Of a stretch of DNA of 64,000 nt, positions 63,095 through 64,000 are shown piece by piece. Position numbers and translations under genes: made by a program. Where the stretch lies: the NCBI GenBank assembly GCA_003169835.1, contig PNAI01000035.1, forward strand, positions 62,001-126,000, in the 5' to 3' direction. The notes beneath the pieces are model-generated. The model made no database searches and was not told where the DNA came from. It saw nothing but the letters and a program-made list of their open reading frames with translations. Within the stretch, counting starts at the first letter, position 1, and every line of letters starts with the position of its first letter. This stretch comes from Hyphomicrobiales bacterium. GTDB lineage: Bacteria; Pseudomonadota; Alphaproteobacteria; Rhizobiales; Xanthobacteraceae.

Positions 63095-64000
63095 CTAAGC
63101 CCGCCGGACCATCGCGGGTACCAGATGCTTGATGTCGGCCGCGCCGACCTGCTGCATGGCGCCGTAAAGTTCGATGCGCATCAGCTCTAACGCGCGCTCG
63201 ACGCCGGGCTGGCCGAATGCGCCAAGACCCCAGATGTAGGGCCGGCCGACGCAGACCGCGGTCGCACCCATGCAGAGTGCCTTGACGATGTCGGTGCCGC
63301 GGCGGAAGCCGGAGTCGACCAGGATCGGCATTTTGCCTTTCACCGCCGCGACGATTTCCGGCAGTGCGTCGATGGTCGCGCGCCCGGAGTCCTCGCTGCG
63401 CGCGCCGTGATTGGAAACGATGATGCCGTCGAGGCCGTTCTTTTCGGCGAGCACCGCGTCCTCCCAGGCCAGGATGCCCTTGGCGAGGATTTTCATTTTG
63501 GTGAGTTTGCGCAGCCGCTTGAAAAAGTCCCAGGTCATGGCGGACGACTGGGTGTTGGTGAGGCCGGAAAGATCGATGTCTTTGTACATTGCGCGGGTTT
63601 TCAGGTTGGCCGCGAGGCTTGAGCGGTCGTGGCAGTCAGAGCAATTGCGCGTGTCCGAGGGCCGCAGGCGGAACAACGTTTCCTGATTGCGGCCGCCGCT
63701 GCGATCGACCGTCACGGCGACGGCGAGGCAGCCGGCCCTTTCCACGCGCTTGACCATGGCCTCGGCCACCTCCCATTTGTTGGAGGCGTAGAGCTGATAC
63801 CAGATCGGCGCACCGCGTGCGGCGGAGACCTCCTCGAAGCTCATGCTGGTGGCGGTGGAGAGGATTTGCAGATGATTGCCGGCCTTGGCCGCCTTGGCGG
63901 TGGCGACTTCGCCGTCGGTATGGAACGAGCGCTGGCCGCCGACAGGTGCGATCACGATCGGCGAGTCGTATTTCACGCCAAGAATGTTGGTGCTCATGTC
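63095..64000 (-). CDS. FMN-dependent alpha-hydroxy-acid oxidase/dehydrogenase (5' end beyond window) with CxxCH motif
   Basis: The enzyme belongs to the lactate/glycolate oxidase family (FMN TIM barrel). The frame runs off the right edge, so the N-terminus and any signal peptide are missing; the ATG at 63997 is internal. Marks are SPIVIAPVGGQRSFHTDGE, WYQLYASNKWEVAEAMVKR, AVTVDRSGGRNQETLFRL, GIIVSNHGARSEDSGRATID with the catalytic histidine, and LVDSGFRRGTDIVKALCMGA. At codons 63629-63643 it carries C-S-D-C-H, a cytochrome-c-type haem motif, where ordinary family members have a variable loop. I recall relatives with a Tat leader and a similar motif. Whether haem is bound is unknown. Confidence 0.85.
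   Translation of the reverse strand, partial: DMSTNILGVKYDSPIVIAPVGGQRSFHTDGEVATAKAAKAGNHLQILSTATSMSFEEVSAARGAPIWYQLYASNKWEVAEAMVKRVERAGCLAVAVTVDRSGGRNQETLFRLRPSDTRNCSDCHDRSSLAANLKTRAMYKDIDLSGLTNTQSSAMTWDFFKRLRKLTKMKILAKGILAWEDAVLAEKNGLDGIIVSNHGARSEDSGRATIDALPEIVAAVKGKMPILVDSGFRRGTDIVKALCMGATAVCVGRPYIWGLGAFGQPGVERALELMRIELYGAMQQVGAADIKHLVPAMVRRA

Overview
The window is 64 kb of GC-rich chromosome from an alphaproteobacterium, most likely of the order Hyphomicrobiales (Rhizobiales), near Bradyrhizobium, Rhodopseudomonas or Pseudolabrys. The evidence is CtrA, SciP and FlbD, clusters of GANTC (CcrM-type) sites, an alpha-type RNase P RNA, many tctC/Bug receptors, and three kinds of palindromic dispersed repeat that I remember from this group. 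No phage, integrase, transposase or CRISPR array is visible. The genus cannot be fixed by eye.

Region 1 (1-22.2 kb) holds motility and cell-cycle control. It starts in a truncated cheR and continues with ctrA, divergent fliI-fliJ, a small membrane protein, and flhA behind a probable CtrA box. Small hypothetical genes, a GGDEF-EAL protein, an ABC-F ATPase, a RecD-like helicase and mltA follow. Then comes the operon fliF-fliG-fliH-fliN-flbD, then sciP and fliK-flgD, the last pair behind a sigma-54 promoter. The master regulator CtrA, its inhibitor SciP and the sigma-54 activator FlbD thus sit among the genes they control.

Region 2 (22.4-36.4 kb) is mixed and accessory. It holds mnmA, a PmtA-like methyltransferase, an LTA-synthase-like membrane phosphotransferase and an elongator tRNA-Met. 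It has five solute-binding proteins with no transporter beside them, an amidohydrolase-Rieske pair, and egtB-egtD for ergothioneine followed by an ATP-grasp-like protein of unknown function.

Region 3 (36.4-61.9 kb) is rnpB, ampD and a complete division and cell-wall (dcw) cluster: rsmH, ftsL, ftsI, murE, murF, mraY, murD, ftsW, murG, murC, murB, ddlB, ftsQ, ftsA, ftsZ, then lpxC, bamD and recN. Most genes overlap or lie a few bases apart. Two oddities stand out. Where mraZ should be there is only a 54-codon remnant-like ORF, and an FAD-dependent aromatic hydroxylase sits between murB and ddlB behind a dense GANTC cluster.

Region 4 (61.9-64 kb) has a 2-hydroxyacid dehydrogenase, a dispersed repeat, and the 3' part of an FMN-dependent hydroxyacid oxidase carrying a C-x-x-C-H motif.

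The candidates most worth following are the egtBD-linked ATP-grasp-like gene, the mraZ remnant, the hydroxylase inside dcw with its GANTC-rich promoter, and the CxxCH-bearing flavoenzyme.
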